A DNA stretch of 64,000 nucleotides from Deinococcus peraridilitoris DSM 19664 (GTDB lineage: Bacteria; Deinococcota; Deinococci; Deinococcales; Deinococcaceae), in contig NC_019793.1 of NCBI RefSeq assembly GCF_000317835.1, positions 1,674,001 through 1,738,000 of the forward strand, given 5' to 3'. Both the position numbers and the translations under genes were made by a program. Of this stretch, positions 1 to 7,341 are shown in pieces. Below the pieces are notes generated by a model. It did no database searches and had not been told where the DNA came from. It was given only the letters and a program-made list of their open reading frames with translations. Positions within the stretch are counted from its first letter, which is position 1. Each line of letters begins with the position of its first letter.

Positions 1-1472
1 AAGCGGCTGAGGCGGTAAAACAAGCCCTTGCCGTACCCGGCGTGCTCCACCGCGCCGCCTTCCTCAAGGAACGACAGCAGGTGCCGGGTGTCGCCGGGCG
101 AGAGCTGACAAGCGACGGCGAGGGTGGCGAGGTCCGCCTCGCGATAGCGGCGCAGGTAGTGCAGAACCAGCAGCATGTCCGCGCTGATCAGCTCCTGCAG
201 ACGGCTGCTTTGCTCGCCGAGCCAATTCATCAACTGCAAAAAGCCACGGTCGAGTTCCTGCGCGTGGAAACTCACCCGTACCGACTGCGGAGTGGCGGTG
301 TACAGCGGGGGCTCCTTACCTTGCTCCAGCATGCTTTTGTACATGCGCTTGACACCCAGGTTGTTGCGGTTCACCAAGTTCAAGCCGTTCAAAGCGTCGG
401 CGAGCAGTCGATTTCGATGCACGGGCGGGTGGTGCAGGATGTTCTCCGGCGTGATGTCCGACATGAAGCCCCCGGCGTTCTCGACCTCGAGCTTGTACGG
501 GAGCATCCTCACGATCGTGAGGTTCGGAATCGCGTAGTCGCGGTGCACAAAGGCATTGAGCACCGCCTCCCGAATGGCGATGTCCGGGTACGTCTTGAAC
601 TCGGCGTGCTGGAAGCCCTGCACGAAAGTCGTGACCGGGTTGGCCGCGGAAAGATACGTCTCGATGCGTTCGAGGGCGGCCAAAATCGGCGCGTTGTTGC
701 CCTGGGTGATTTCGATGTCGGTGTCGCTGCGCATCTTCAGGTACCGCCACTCGTGCGTCGAGATGTAGCGCGCAAGCATCTCCTGGCGCCCGACCAGCAG
801 CAAACCCGCGTAGGTGAGGTAGCCGTCACGAACGAGGCGCAAGCTGCTCAGCAGTTCCAAGTCGCCCTGCACCATCAGCTCGGCCGGGGCGCGGTTTTGC
901 CGCCCGAAGCTGCGCAGGCGCTCCATCTCCGCGCTCGACACCAAGTCGGCGGGCAGCGCGTCCGAAATCAGGCGCGCGCTGAAATCGGCCGCCTCTGCTT
1001 GCGTGATCAGGTCGCGCATCATGCTGCCGGTGAGGGGCAGGCAGTTCTTGCCGACGCGGCGCTTCGTCGGCGCTTGCGTGGAGGTGTAAGGAGGGTTCTC
1101 GCCTGCGGCGACGTGGATGAGCAACAGCCGCCCTTCGGGCACGTCCAGCAACTCCATCTCGGGCGTGAGGTGCGGATCGGTGGAATCGAACACCGAGCGC
1201 TGCAACTGGCTCACGTCGTCGAGGTCGAACTCGGGCGGCAGGCCCCGAATCGCTTGCGCTCGATTTGGCGCGCTCAGCTTGTCCTTGACGCCCACGACGA
1301 GCGTGCCGCCCTTGGCGTTGGCGAAGCACACGACGTGTTCGCACACCATCCGCAACAGTTCTTTGGCGCTGCCGGGGTGCTCTTTGAAGTCGAGGGTCTG
1401 GTCCTCGAGATCGTCGGCGATGACGACATTGAGTTCGTGGAGGAGTTCGAGGATTTCCGCTCGTGTACGCAT
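1..1472 (-). CDS. AlbA_2-domain ATP-binding protein (C-terminus outside window)
   Basis: The product is 490 residues up to the window edge and its stop lies outside. The N-terminal ~120 residues look like a Schlafen-type AlbA_2 DNA-binding domain, with DFKEHPGSAKELLRMVCE followed by ANAKGGTLVVGVKD. The middle and C-terminal parts resemble the GHKL ATPase-like region of COG2865 regulators (AIREAVLNAFVHRDY), followed by a winged-helix-like end (LVLHYLRRYREADLATLAVAC). Such proteins are usually transcriptional regulators or accessory-island genes, and the real function here is unknown. Start chosen at the ATG of MRTRAEILELL. Its position left of the tRNA scars suggests it may belong to an integrated element; that is inference. 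Confidence 0.8.
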   Translation of the reverse strand, partial: MRTRAEILELLHELNVVIADDLEDQTLDFKEHPGSAKELLRMVCEHVVCFANAKGGTLVVGVKDKLSAPNRAQAIRGLPPEFDLDDVSQLQRSVFDSTDPHLTPEMELLDVPEGRLLLIHVAAGENPPYTSTQAPTKRRVGKNCLPLTGSMMRDLITQAEAADFSARLISDALPADLVSSAEMERLRSFGRQNRAPAELMVQGDLELLSSLRLVRDGYLTYAGLLLVGRQEMLARYISTHEWRYLKMRSDTDIEITQGNNAPILAALERIETYLSAANPVTTFVQGFQHAEFKTYPDIAIREAVLNAFVHRDYAIPNLTIVRMLPYKLEVENAGGFMSDITPENILHHPPVHRNRLLADALNGLNLVNRNNLGVKRMYKSMLEQGKEPPLYTATPQSVRVSFHAQELDRGFLQLMNWLGEQSSRLQELISADMLLVLHYLRRYREADLATLAVACQLSPGDTRHLLSFLEEGGAVEHAGYGKGLFYRLSR

Positions 1473-1713
1473 GCTGGCCTTCGTGACGCTTTCCCCACCT
1501 TAGCGCGTTCCAGCTTGAACTCACCGTCGCCTCAAATGAAGGGCGGAAAAATGCCTCGGTTCACTTGCTTCGCGGTTGTCTTTCCAAACTTGAACCCTAA
1601 GTCTTGTCACGCGAAGGTGCTGTCAAAACGCTGACAGCCTTTTTTCAGCCGATGACGAACAGTGGAGGCGTAACCGCGGAACGCCTAGCACCGCGGTCAG
1701 GAGGCAGAGCAGG

Positions 1714-2043
1714 ATGACGGCGATGATCATCGGCAGCTGCACCATGTGTGGCGAGCGCGCCCTCGCTCATCCCGAGCGGAGCGCGTCCTTTTGTAGCGCG
1801 TGCGCCCGTTGGTATGCCCTCACGCAGACCGCGCGCGCGCAACTCCACGACCTGCTGGAGCCCGTCGTGCATGTCTGGGTGCAGCATTGGTACGCTATAG
1901 GGGTCGAGGCGCGCGACTTGAGCGAACAGGTCGAATTGCTCGGCCTGCACTGGGCACAGGACGGCGATCGGAACGCGATCCACATCGTGCGTGAAGCCCT
2001 GGCGCTCTCCGTGCAACCACCTGGGGTCACGCCATCCACGTAA
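1714..2043 (+). CDS. Small zinc-ribbon-like hypothetical protein
   Basis: A 109-residue protein of unknown function. The N-terminal third carries two CxxC pairs (CTMCGERAL and FCSACARWY) spaced like a zinc ribbon; the remainder is mostly helical with several Trp residues. A long reading frame also exists on the opposite strand (1645-2097), but its composition is that of a shadow. It sits just upstream of the broken gene at 2120 and may share its transcript. No family recognised. Confidence 0.45.
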   Translation: MTAMIIGSCTMCGERALAHPERSASFCSACARWYALTQTARAQLHDLLEPVVHVWVQHWYAIGVEARDLSEQVELLGLHWAQDGDRNAIHIVREALALSVQPPGVTPST

Positions 2044-2119
2044 ACGCTGCTCAACCGTGCTGTCGAACAACTTGAAACCCAGCCCTTCGGTCCTCAACTG
2101 CGTTTAAGGAGAACTCTTT

Positions 2120-2749
2120 ATGCGGGAAGCTTCGATCATCGCCGATCACGTTCCCCGTACGCCGTGCTTGGCTTGATTCAGAACCTCTATCACCTCGCGC
2201 GCGAGTGCGGTTTGTCCATTGACAACACCCCGGTCTGCACGGTGCGCGCCGAGGTGTGCGGCTCTCGGGAAGAGTTGACGCATTTGGCTGACAGCCTGTT
2301 TCCGTACGGGCTGTACGCCTGGGTGACCGAGGACATGGATGGAGACGACAACCCCGCTGGCCGCATCGCCACGTGGATCGCTCAAGGCGCGAGGGTCGGG
2401 CACACGACAGTGGCGGAACAGCCTGTCTTGCGTGGTGCAGAGGTGCGCGACAACGCTTTGGTGCTGGAGTACAGTCCCACGCGACAACGAGTTGGACGAG
2501 CGCGCACGCCTCACGATCCTGCCTAACTTGAGCGAGCACACCTCCGACGTAGTGCTGCACGCCCTTGGCAAAGGGCGGGGTTTGTTGCACCTGACCTTGA
2601 GCTTCTCCACCAAGGCACCTCGCGCTTTTCGAGTGGAGGATCAGCGGGTCTTCGACTTGGTTTCAGCGGCGCTCGATACCTGGGCTCGGGCGAACCGCTA
2701 TTCCTGGGGTGTGTTTCGGAAGGACAATGCGTTGGCCGAATCAGCATGA
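2120..2749 (+). pseudogene. Hypothetical gene with two compensating frameshifts
   Basis: An ATG at 2120 follows a strong Shine-Dalgarno (AAGGAG at 2106-2111), but that frame stops after 18 codons. The coding signal continues in another frame from about 2158 (YAVLGLIQNLYHLARE) to about 2478, then returns to the original frame (RDNELDERARL) and runs to the stop at 2749. Joined, this gives a protein of about 209 residues. The two shifts cancel, so the termini are in one frame and the middle is in another. No family recognised. Either the gene is decaying or the sequence has two single-base errors. Confidence 0.55.
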
Positions 2750-2760
2750 TAAGGAGTGTC

Positions 2761-2780
2761 GTGCCTTGTTCGTGCCTTAC
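2761..2780 (-). repeat. AAGGCACG direct-repeat site (copy 1)
   Basis: On the minus strand this reads as two AAGGCACG octamers spaced 11 bp start to start, one helical turn. An identical 20-bp copy lies at 3013-3032 and a near copy (two mismatches) at 5751-5770 in the other orientation. Copies 1 and 2 lie 130 and 80 bp before a tRNA 3' remnant. The arrangement suggests arm-type binding sites for a recombinase; that is inference. Confidence 0.6.
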
Positions 2781-2899
2781 GCCCACAAGAACCAATGGGG
2801 TCATGCGACCGCCAAAGGGAACTGCGCCGCTCGCAGAAGGCCGAGAAACACGGACATAACGGCACACTCGGGTACCAAAAACCATCAGCCACCATGGCG

Positions 2900-2954
2900 G
2901 AGCTTCCACCTACGGATCAGAAGGCCAGGAGTTCGAATCTCTTCGGGTGCACCA
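2900..2954 (+). other. tRNA-Arg(ACG) 3' remnant, probable att site
   Basis: From the anticodon loop (CTACGGA, from 2910) through the T arm (GTTCGAAT) to an encoded CCA at 2952-2954 the sequence is a normal tRNA-Arg 3' half. The 5' half is absent: no acceptor strand or anticodon-stem partner lies upstream. The junction is preceded by GAGCTTCCACCT (2900-2911), which also precedes the tRNA-Cys remnant at 18200. Tyrosine-integrase attachment sites typically begin in a tRNA anticodon loop and recreate the 3' half, so this is best read as the chromosomal end of an integrated element lying to the left. Confidence 0.7.
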
Positions 2955-2985
2955 AGAAAACCCCCACTGGGTGGGGGTTTTCTCT
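2955..2985 (+). terminator. Rho-independent terminator after tRNA remnant
   Basis: A GAAAACCCCCA...TGGGGGTTTTC hairpin starts immediately after the CCA end. It looks like the native terminator of the tRNA gene that the remnant came from. Confidence 0.75.
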
Positions 2986-3012
2986 TTCATACTTGGCCTA
3001 CGATTCGCCCGC

Positions 3013-3032
3013 GTGCCTTGTTCGTGCCTTAC
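3013..3032 (-). repeat. AAGGCACG direct-repeat site (copy 2)
   Basis: Exact 20-bp copy of the site at 2761-2780, same orientation, located 82 bp before the second tRNA remnant. Confidence 0.6.
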
Positions 3033-3113
3033 AGGCGTTGAGTCATCTCCAATTTCTGAAGTTGCAAGCCGCAAGGGGCCTGCAAGTTCAGGAAGGGTCC
3101 GACTTTATAATAT

Positions 3114-3175
<62 letters not shown>

Positions 3176-3180
3176 ACAAT

Positions 3181-3206
3181 CTCGTCCTGGACGAGGTTTC
3201 TTTTTC
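3181..3206 (+). terminator. Terminator after second tRNA remnant
   Basis: CTCGTCC/GGACGAG inverted repeat followed by a T-rich run, 7 bases after the CCA end. Confidence 0.65.
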
Positions 3207-3239
3207 ATGCTACCGAGAGACCGAGCTCAAAAACACCTA

Positions 3240-4350
3240 AGTACCTCCCGGATGAGTTTCAAAGTTGTACGGCTTGCATGAGGTGGAGTGCAGCAAGCAG
3301 AGCTTCTTTGAGCTCATCGAGGCTGTTGTAGCAGCGTCTGGGCATCAAAAAGCCCTTCAGCTTGCGCCAGGTTCCCTCGATCAAGTTCAAGAAGGGGCAA
3401 TAGGCGGGCAGGTAGCGTAAATAGAGCCCCTGCTGCTCCCACGCTGCGCGGTGCCTTTCCATCTCGCCGCCCTTATGGAAACCCGCGTTGTCCAGCACCA
3501 CGACGGTCAACTCGTTGGGCTGGCACTGCTTTGCGAGCGTCTCCAGGTACGTCACCACCTCAGTACGTGTACATGTTCCGTCCAGTAGGCGGTACTCCAG
3601 TTGCTGCTGCTCACCGTGCAGTGATAGGGAACCCAGCAGGTTGATGCGCCCTTGTGACCCCCAACGGCTCGAGACGCCTCGACGCCACCGCGTGGGAATC
3701 TCAAACTGCTTCCCGCGTCCCCGAGCGAACCAGGTGCTACAGATGCTCAGCATCAAACTGAAGCCGGTCCCGTCGAGGTACTTCAGGGTGAGTTTGCCGT
3801 CCAGAGCCCCTTTTTCAGCGTCTTGATCGAGGCGTCATGTGCTTCGACCACCGCAGGATCGGGTGCCTTGGTCGGGCTGTAGCGTCCTCGCTTCCAGCTG
3901 TAGCCGAGTTTGTGGAGCTTCACCCGGATGGCTTCGCGCTGGATCGTCACCTGAAATTGCTGCTTGATGGCTTCGCTGAGGAGCTCGCAATTCCAGACCC
4001 GTTGCTCAGCCAGCTTGTGCTGCACGAAGGTCACCATTTCATCCGTGATCTTGGCTGGCTGGCCTGGAGCTTGCCCATCCCCCAAGCCGTTGATTCCATG
4101 CTGTTCGAAACGCCCGAGGTCCTGACTGATCGTTTCGACGTTTCGCCCAAAGTGCTGTGCCAGTTGTTCGAGGCTGAAGCCTTGGTGGCTGAGCCGGATG
4201 ATACGAGCTCGCATCCGAACCTTTTCCCGTAACAAGGGGTTCTGCTCAATCCCGCGCAGTTCGTTGTCTTGCTGTGCCGTGAGTCGAAGAAAGCGGTGTG
4301 GTCGGCCCATCTCTGCCCACCTTATCCGATCAACTCATCCGGGAGGTACT
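3240..4350 (-). mobile_element. IS630-family insertion sequence, complete
   Basis: The element is 1111 bp with perfect 19-bp terminal inverted repeats (AGTACCTCCCGGATGAGTT at 3240-3258 and its complement at 4332-4350) and a TA duplication at 3238-3239 and 4351-4352, as expected for IS630. The right-hand TA is also the left TA duplication of the IS5 element that begins at 4353, so IS630 entered the target duplication of the older element. Confidence 0.92.
3259..4310 (-). CDS. IS630 transposase, two frames joined by -1 frameshift
   Basis: The upstream frame (4310-3783, 175 aa) has two helix-turn-helix segments (FSLEQLAQHFGRNVETISQDL; REAIRVKLHKLGYSWKR). The downstream frame (to 3259) has the DDE catalytic part, with VVLDNAGFHKG and PAYCPFLNLIEGTWRKLKG supplying the second Asp and the Glu. 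The downstream frame is open through the overlap (LTLKYLDGTGFSL), and the natural join is a -1 slip at the A5-G run near 3809. Two-frame organisation is common in IS630 relatives, so the element may be active. Confidence 0.85.
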
Positions 4351-4410
4351 TAAAGTGCGTCTGATAAAGCGCTGAGACGGTATTTTTGTGGTCCGGGAGT
4401 AGGCTGAGGG

Positions 4411-5299
4411 ATGGCCACCTCAGGGTACGCGAACGATTTGACGGACGAAGAATGGGTCATCCTCGAACCCCACCTTCCTGAAGCACGCCACCTTGGCCGA
4501 CCACGCAAATGGTCCTTGCGGGAAATCCTCAACGGCCTGTTCTACATCCTGCGCGGCGGGAACGCCTGTCTTGGGCAGAGCAGGCTCCAAAGCGCTTTGG
4601 AGCCTTGCCCGCTGGCGGATGATGCCTCACGATTTGCCACCGTGGCAGACGGTGTATCACTACCATCGTTTGTGGCGCATTGAAGGCGTGTGGGAAGCGT
4701 TGCACACGAGATTGCGGGAGATGGTGCGGGAACGAGCGGGAAAGGAAACCACGCCCAGCGCAGGAATCATTGACAGCCAGACCGTCAAGACCACTGAGGC
4801 GGGCGGCCCACGAGGCTACGACGGTGGCAAGAAGGTCAATGGGCGCAAGCGCCACTTGCTGGTCGATACCCTCGGGCTGGTGATGCGGGTGAAGGTGCAC
4901 AAGGCTGACATCCAGGACCGATCTGGCGCCACGTTGCTGCTCGATAACCTCAAAACGACCTTCCCACGCATGAACGTGGTCTTCGCGGACATGGGGTACA
5001 GCGGGAAACTCGCGAACTGGATGAAAGAAGAGCTGGGCTGGAAGCTGGAAATCATCAAGCACCCCTGGTCTGGGTGGCAGGGAACGTGGGTTGAAGTGAA
5101 CAGCCCTGCGCCAGCTCCCATCGAGGTTCCTGCTGGCTTCGTCGTACTGAAAAAAAGGTGGATCGTCGAGCGGACCTTCGCTTGGTTGGGCAAATCGAGA
5201 CGGTTGGCAAAGGATGACGAGGCGCTGGTGGAAACCGCTGAAGCGGTGGTGTACGAGGTGATGATCCGGCTGATGCTGAGATGGCTGGCCAGAGTATGA
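4411..5299 (+). pseudogene. IS5-family transposase split by a 46-nt hairpin insertion
   Basis: The N-terminal part (MATSGYANDLTDEEWVIL... LRGGNA) ends at 4566. The rest (WRMMPHDLPPWQTVYHYHRLW onward) resumes at 4613 in a frame shifted by one. Removing 4567-4612 restores one 280-residue protein with the IS5 order of motifs: IIDSQTVK, VFADMGYSG and RWIVERTFAWLGKSRRLAKDD. The catalytic region is intact. Apart from the insertion the gene shows no damage, which makes the insertion recent or tolerated. Confidence 0.85.
4567..4612 (+). repeat. Hairpin unit R1 inside IS5 transposase
   Basis: A 46-nt insertion starting TGTCTTGGGCAGAGCA and ending TTGCCCGC. The arms GGGCA/TGCCC enclose a perfect inner stem GGCTCCAAAGC/GCTTTGGAGCC. 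The empty site is GCC-TGG, encoding Ala-Trp. Same position as unit R2 in another IS5 remnant. Confidence 0.85.
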
Positions 5300-5518
5300 A
5301 TCGCCAGGAATTGGCGTTGCGTCGTTTATAGGCCGTAGGGTGACTGCTCACGCCTTTGATGTCGTTACAGCGACCATTCGCCATTGGCGACGGAAGCTGC
5401 CCCAACAGGGCAGGAACGCCTTGCCGGCAACCCAGGATGGAGGACAGCCCACTTGCGCTACGAGACCTTCAAATTGAGACAGTTCCGCCGCAACAGCGCT
5501 TTATCAGACGCACTTTAG

Positions 5519-5656
5519 CTGTACTTCGGGGAATATTCAGAGCACCTTCGTACGCCCAGAGTGCTGCGATGCTGGGCGCTTGCCATGCGGTTCTCCAAGC
5601 GTTTCCGACAGCTCTTCGCCAACTTCTTCGCGTCCTACCTGATTGATGTACTGTGA
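5519..5656 (+). pseudogene. C-terminal fragment, origin unknown
   Basis: Directly right of the IS5 element a 45-codon frame without a start runs to a stop at 5654-5656; it reads LYFGEYSEHLRTP then FRQLFANFFASYLIDVL. It looks like the end of a gene whose front was lost when the insertion sequences arrived. Not recognised. Confidence 0.35.
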
Positions 5657-5750
5657 TGCCTGTTCGCACCCTCGACTGCGCGTTTCTCGGCACCCTGCCC
5701 TTTATGTCCTGCCCTTTGATGGCCGGGTGATCCCGCGGCTTCTCGTGTGT

Positions 5751-5770
5751 GTAAGGCAAGGACAAGGCAC
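5751..5770 (+). repeat. AAGGCACG-type direct-repeat site (copy 3, inverted)
   Basis: Reads as two AAGGCAMG octamers spaced 11 bp, 18 of 20 bases identical to the sites at 2761 and 3013 but in the opposite orientation. No tRNA remnant was found on either side. Confidence 0.5.
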
Positions 5771-5799
5771 GCCTTTCCTTGAAGAGCGTCCGATAAGCG

Positions 5800-5880
5800 T
5801 CAGGCCGTTGATCTTGCCCATCGCATCAAGCGAATCATGACCTCGTACAGAAGTTTTCCGCTGATCCGGTAGAGCGCTTC
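5800..5880 (-). pseudogene. IS5 transposase C-terminal remnant
   Basis: The minus strand encodes LLYEVMIRLMRWARSTA before a stop, matching the C-terminus of the nearby IS5 transposase (VVYEVMIRLMLRWLARV). Only the last ~25 codons survive, just upstream of azlC. Confidence 0.6.
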
Positions 5881-5893
5881 CGTATAGTACGGC

Positions 5894-6595
5894 GTGACCA
5901 CCCCATCGCTCTCTCCCTTCTGGCGAGGCGTACTGGATTTCCTGCCGTTGCTGCCAGGCGTCGTGCCGTTCGCTGCCATTGCAGGAATCGCGGCCCTCCA
6001 AGCGGGCCTGACGCCCACCCAGGCAAGCGGCATGTCCCTGATCGTCTACGCCGGCTCCGCCCAGCTCGTGGCGTGCTCGATGATTGCGGCGCAAGTCCCG
6101 CCGTTGCTGATCGTCGCTACCAGCGCCATCGTGAATCTCCGCTTCGCCATGTACAGCGCCTCCATGACGCCACACCTCGCGTCACTTCCCGCCCCACTCA
6201 AGCTCCTCGGCGCGTACGGTTTGACCGACCAGTCCTACGCGCTCGCCATGACGCGCACCAATCCGCGAGAACGCACCGCCCCCTACTACCTCGGGGCGAG
6301 CCTGATCATGTGGCTCACCTGGCAACTTGGCACCCTGGCAGGCGCCTTGCTCGGCGCGCGCATTCCACCCGCGTGGTCCCTGGAGTTCACGGTCGCGCTG
6401 TCTTTCATCGCCCTCGCTGTTCCCACCGTGAAAGATAAAGCCACCCTGCTCGCGGCCCTCACGGCGGGACTGGTGGCGGTCGCCACCGCAGGCTTGCCGT
6501 ACCGCTTGAACCTGATCATCGGCACGCTCGTCGGCATTGCCGTCGGCATGGCCGCGCGGCGCTGGGCTCGCTCGCGCAGGCAAGGAACACCTTGA
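5894..6595 (+). CDS. azlC: AzlC-family branched-chain amino acid exporter, large subunit
   Basis: A 233-residue inner-membrane protein with about seven hydrophobic segments and the AzlC signature region FLPLLPGVVPFAAIAGIAA, IVYAGSAQLVA and NLRFAMYSASM. AzlC/AzlD pairs (YgaZH in E. coli) export branched-chain amino acids. Start is a GTG at 5894. It overlaps azlD by one base (TGATG), so the two are translationally coupled. Upstream DNA is transposase debris, so the native promoter region is probably short. Confidence 0.9.
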   Translation: MTTPSLSPFWRGVLDFLPLLPGVVPFAAIAGIAALQAGLTPTQASGMSLIVYAGSAQLVACSMIAAQVPPLLIVATSAIVNLRFAMYSASMTPHLASLPAPLKLLGAYGLTDQSYALAMTRTNPRERTAPYYLGASLIMWLTWQLGTLAGALLGARIPPAWSLEFTVALSFIALAVPTVKDKATLLAALTAGLVAVATAGLPYRLNLIIGTLVGIAVGMAARRWARSRRQGTP

Positions 6596-6906
6596 TGACG
6601 GTATGGTGGGTGATTCTCGGAATGGGCCTCGTGAGCCTCGCGATGCGCGGCTCGTCAATCCTTTTTCTTGGGGAACGACGACTGCCCGCCTGGCTGACGG
6701 AAGCACTGGCGTTCGTTCCAGCTGCGGTGCTTTCCGCGCTGGTCCTGCCGGAGCTGCTGTGGCGCGGCGGCCACGTCGACGTGTCCTTCGACAATGCACG
6801 GCTGTGGGCTGGACTGCTGGCGATCGTCGTGGCGTGGCGCTGGCGCAACGTGCTGTTGACGCTCCTCGTGGGCATGCTGGCGCTCTGGACGTTTCAAGCC
6901 CTCTGA
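6595..6906 (+). CDS. azlD: AzlD-family branched-chain amino acid exporter, small subunit
   Basis: A 103-residue, four-helix membrane protein (GMGLVSLAMRGSSILFLG; FVPAAVLSALVLPELL). It starts at the ATG inside the azlC stop. Its last 71 bp (6829-6899) are repeated exactly at 16406-16476, showing that a second copy once existed or that rearrangement copied this end. Confidence 0.9.
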   Translation: MTVWWVILGMGLVSLAMRGSSILFLGERRLPAWLTEALAFVPAAVLSALVLPELLWRGGHVDVSFDNARLWAGLLAIVVAWRWRNVLLTLLVGMLALWTFQAL

Positions 6907-7341
6907 TTCAGCACCTGAGCCGAGTAACGACCCGAGTGACCTGACCGAGCGTCCGTCGAGACGCCTCAAGCTTCTCCCCAGGGCCCCAACAGTCGCGCTT
7001 GACCCCATCGCAACGACCTGTACGACTTCCTCTGCGCCATCTTCTCCCTCCTCCAAAACGGCTGACGCCTGTGCTGGGCAGAACAGGCCACCCAGTCGTT
7101 TGTGGCCTTGCCCGCCGGCGTTCCCTCCCGCGCGACTTTTCCAACTGGCAAACCGTTGACACGGAGAATGCTTCAAGTGATGTACCACGGTCGGGCTGTG
7201 AGCACGGCCGAAGTGGGCAACGACCTGGTGTCTGTCAGGCCTGGCAGGAGGTGCCCGCAGCACGCGAATCGACAGCAGCCCTGACTTCGTCATTGCTTTT
7301 CTTGGCCTGCCGCAAACTGAACGAGACAAGGCCCCCGTAGC
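6907..7341 (+). pseudogene. Degenerate IS5 transposase remnant
   Basis: No intact gene. On the plus strand LYDFLCAIFSLLQNG (7019-7063) and RSLPRDFSNWQTV (about 7119-7157) match the N-terminal region of IS5 transposases; the first part runs into a stop and the rest is scrambled. Hairpin unit R2 (7070-7115) separates the two at the same site as R1. The remainder to 7341 shows no coding signal. Confidence 0.6.
7070..7115 (+). repeat. Hairpin unit R2 inside IS5 remnant
   Basis: Also 46 nt, ending TTGCCCGC, with arms GGGCA/TGCCC and inner stem GGCCAC/GTGGCC. The stem bases differ from R1 on both sides while pairing is kept, so the hairpin rather than the sequence is conserved. Confidence 0.8.

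Larger units (their letters stand above)
4353..5515 (+). mobile_element. IS5-family (IS427-like) insertion sequence
   Basis: The ends are inverted repeats starting AAGTGCGTCTGATAAAGCGC (left from 4353; right complement ending at 5515). TA follows at 5516-5517 and precedes at 4351-4352, consistent with the short TA duplication of the IS427 subgroup. The left flank is now occupied by IS630. The transposase reading frame is broken only by a 46-bp hairpin unit. Confidence 0.85.

Noticed and set aside
42..1634. 530-codon frame on the plus strand
   Set aside because: Lies opposite a well-supported AlbA_2/ATPase gene; composition is typical of a complementary-strand shadow in GC-rich DNA.
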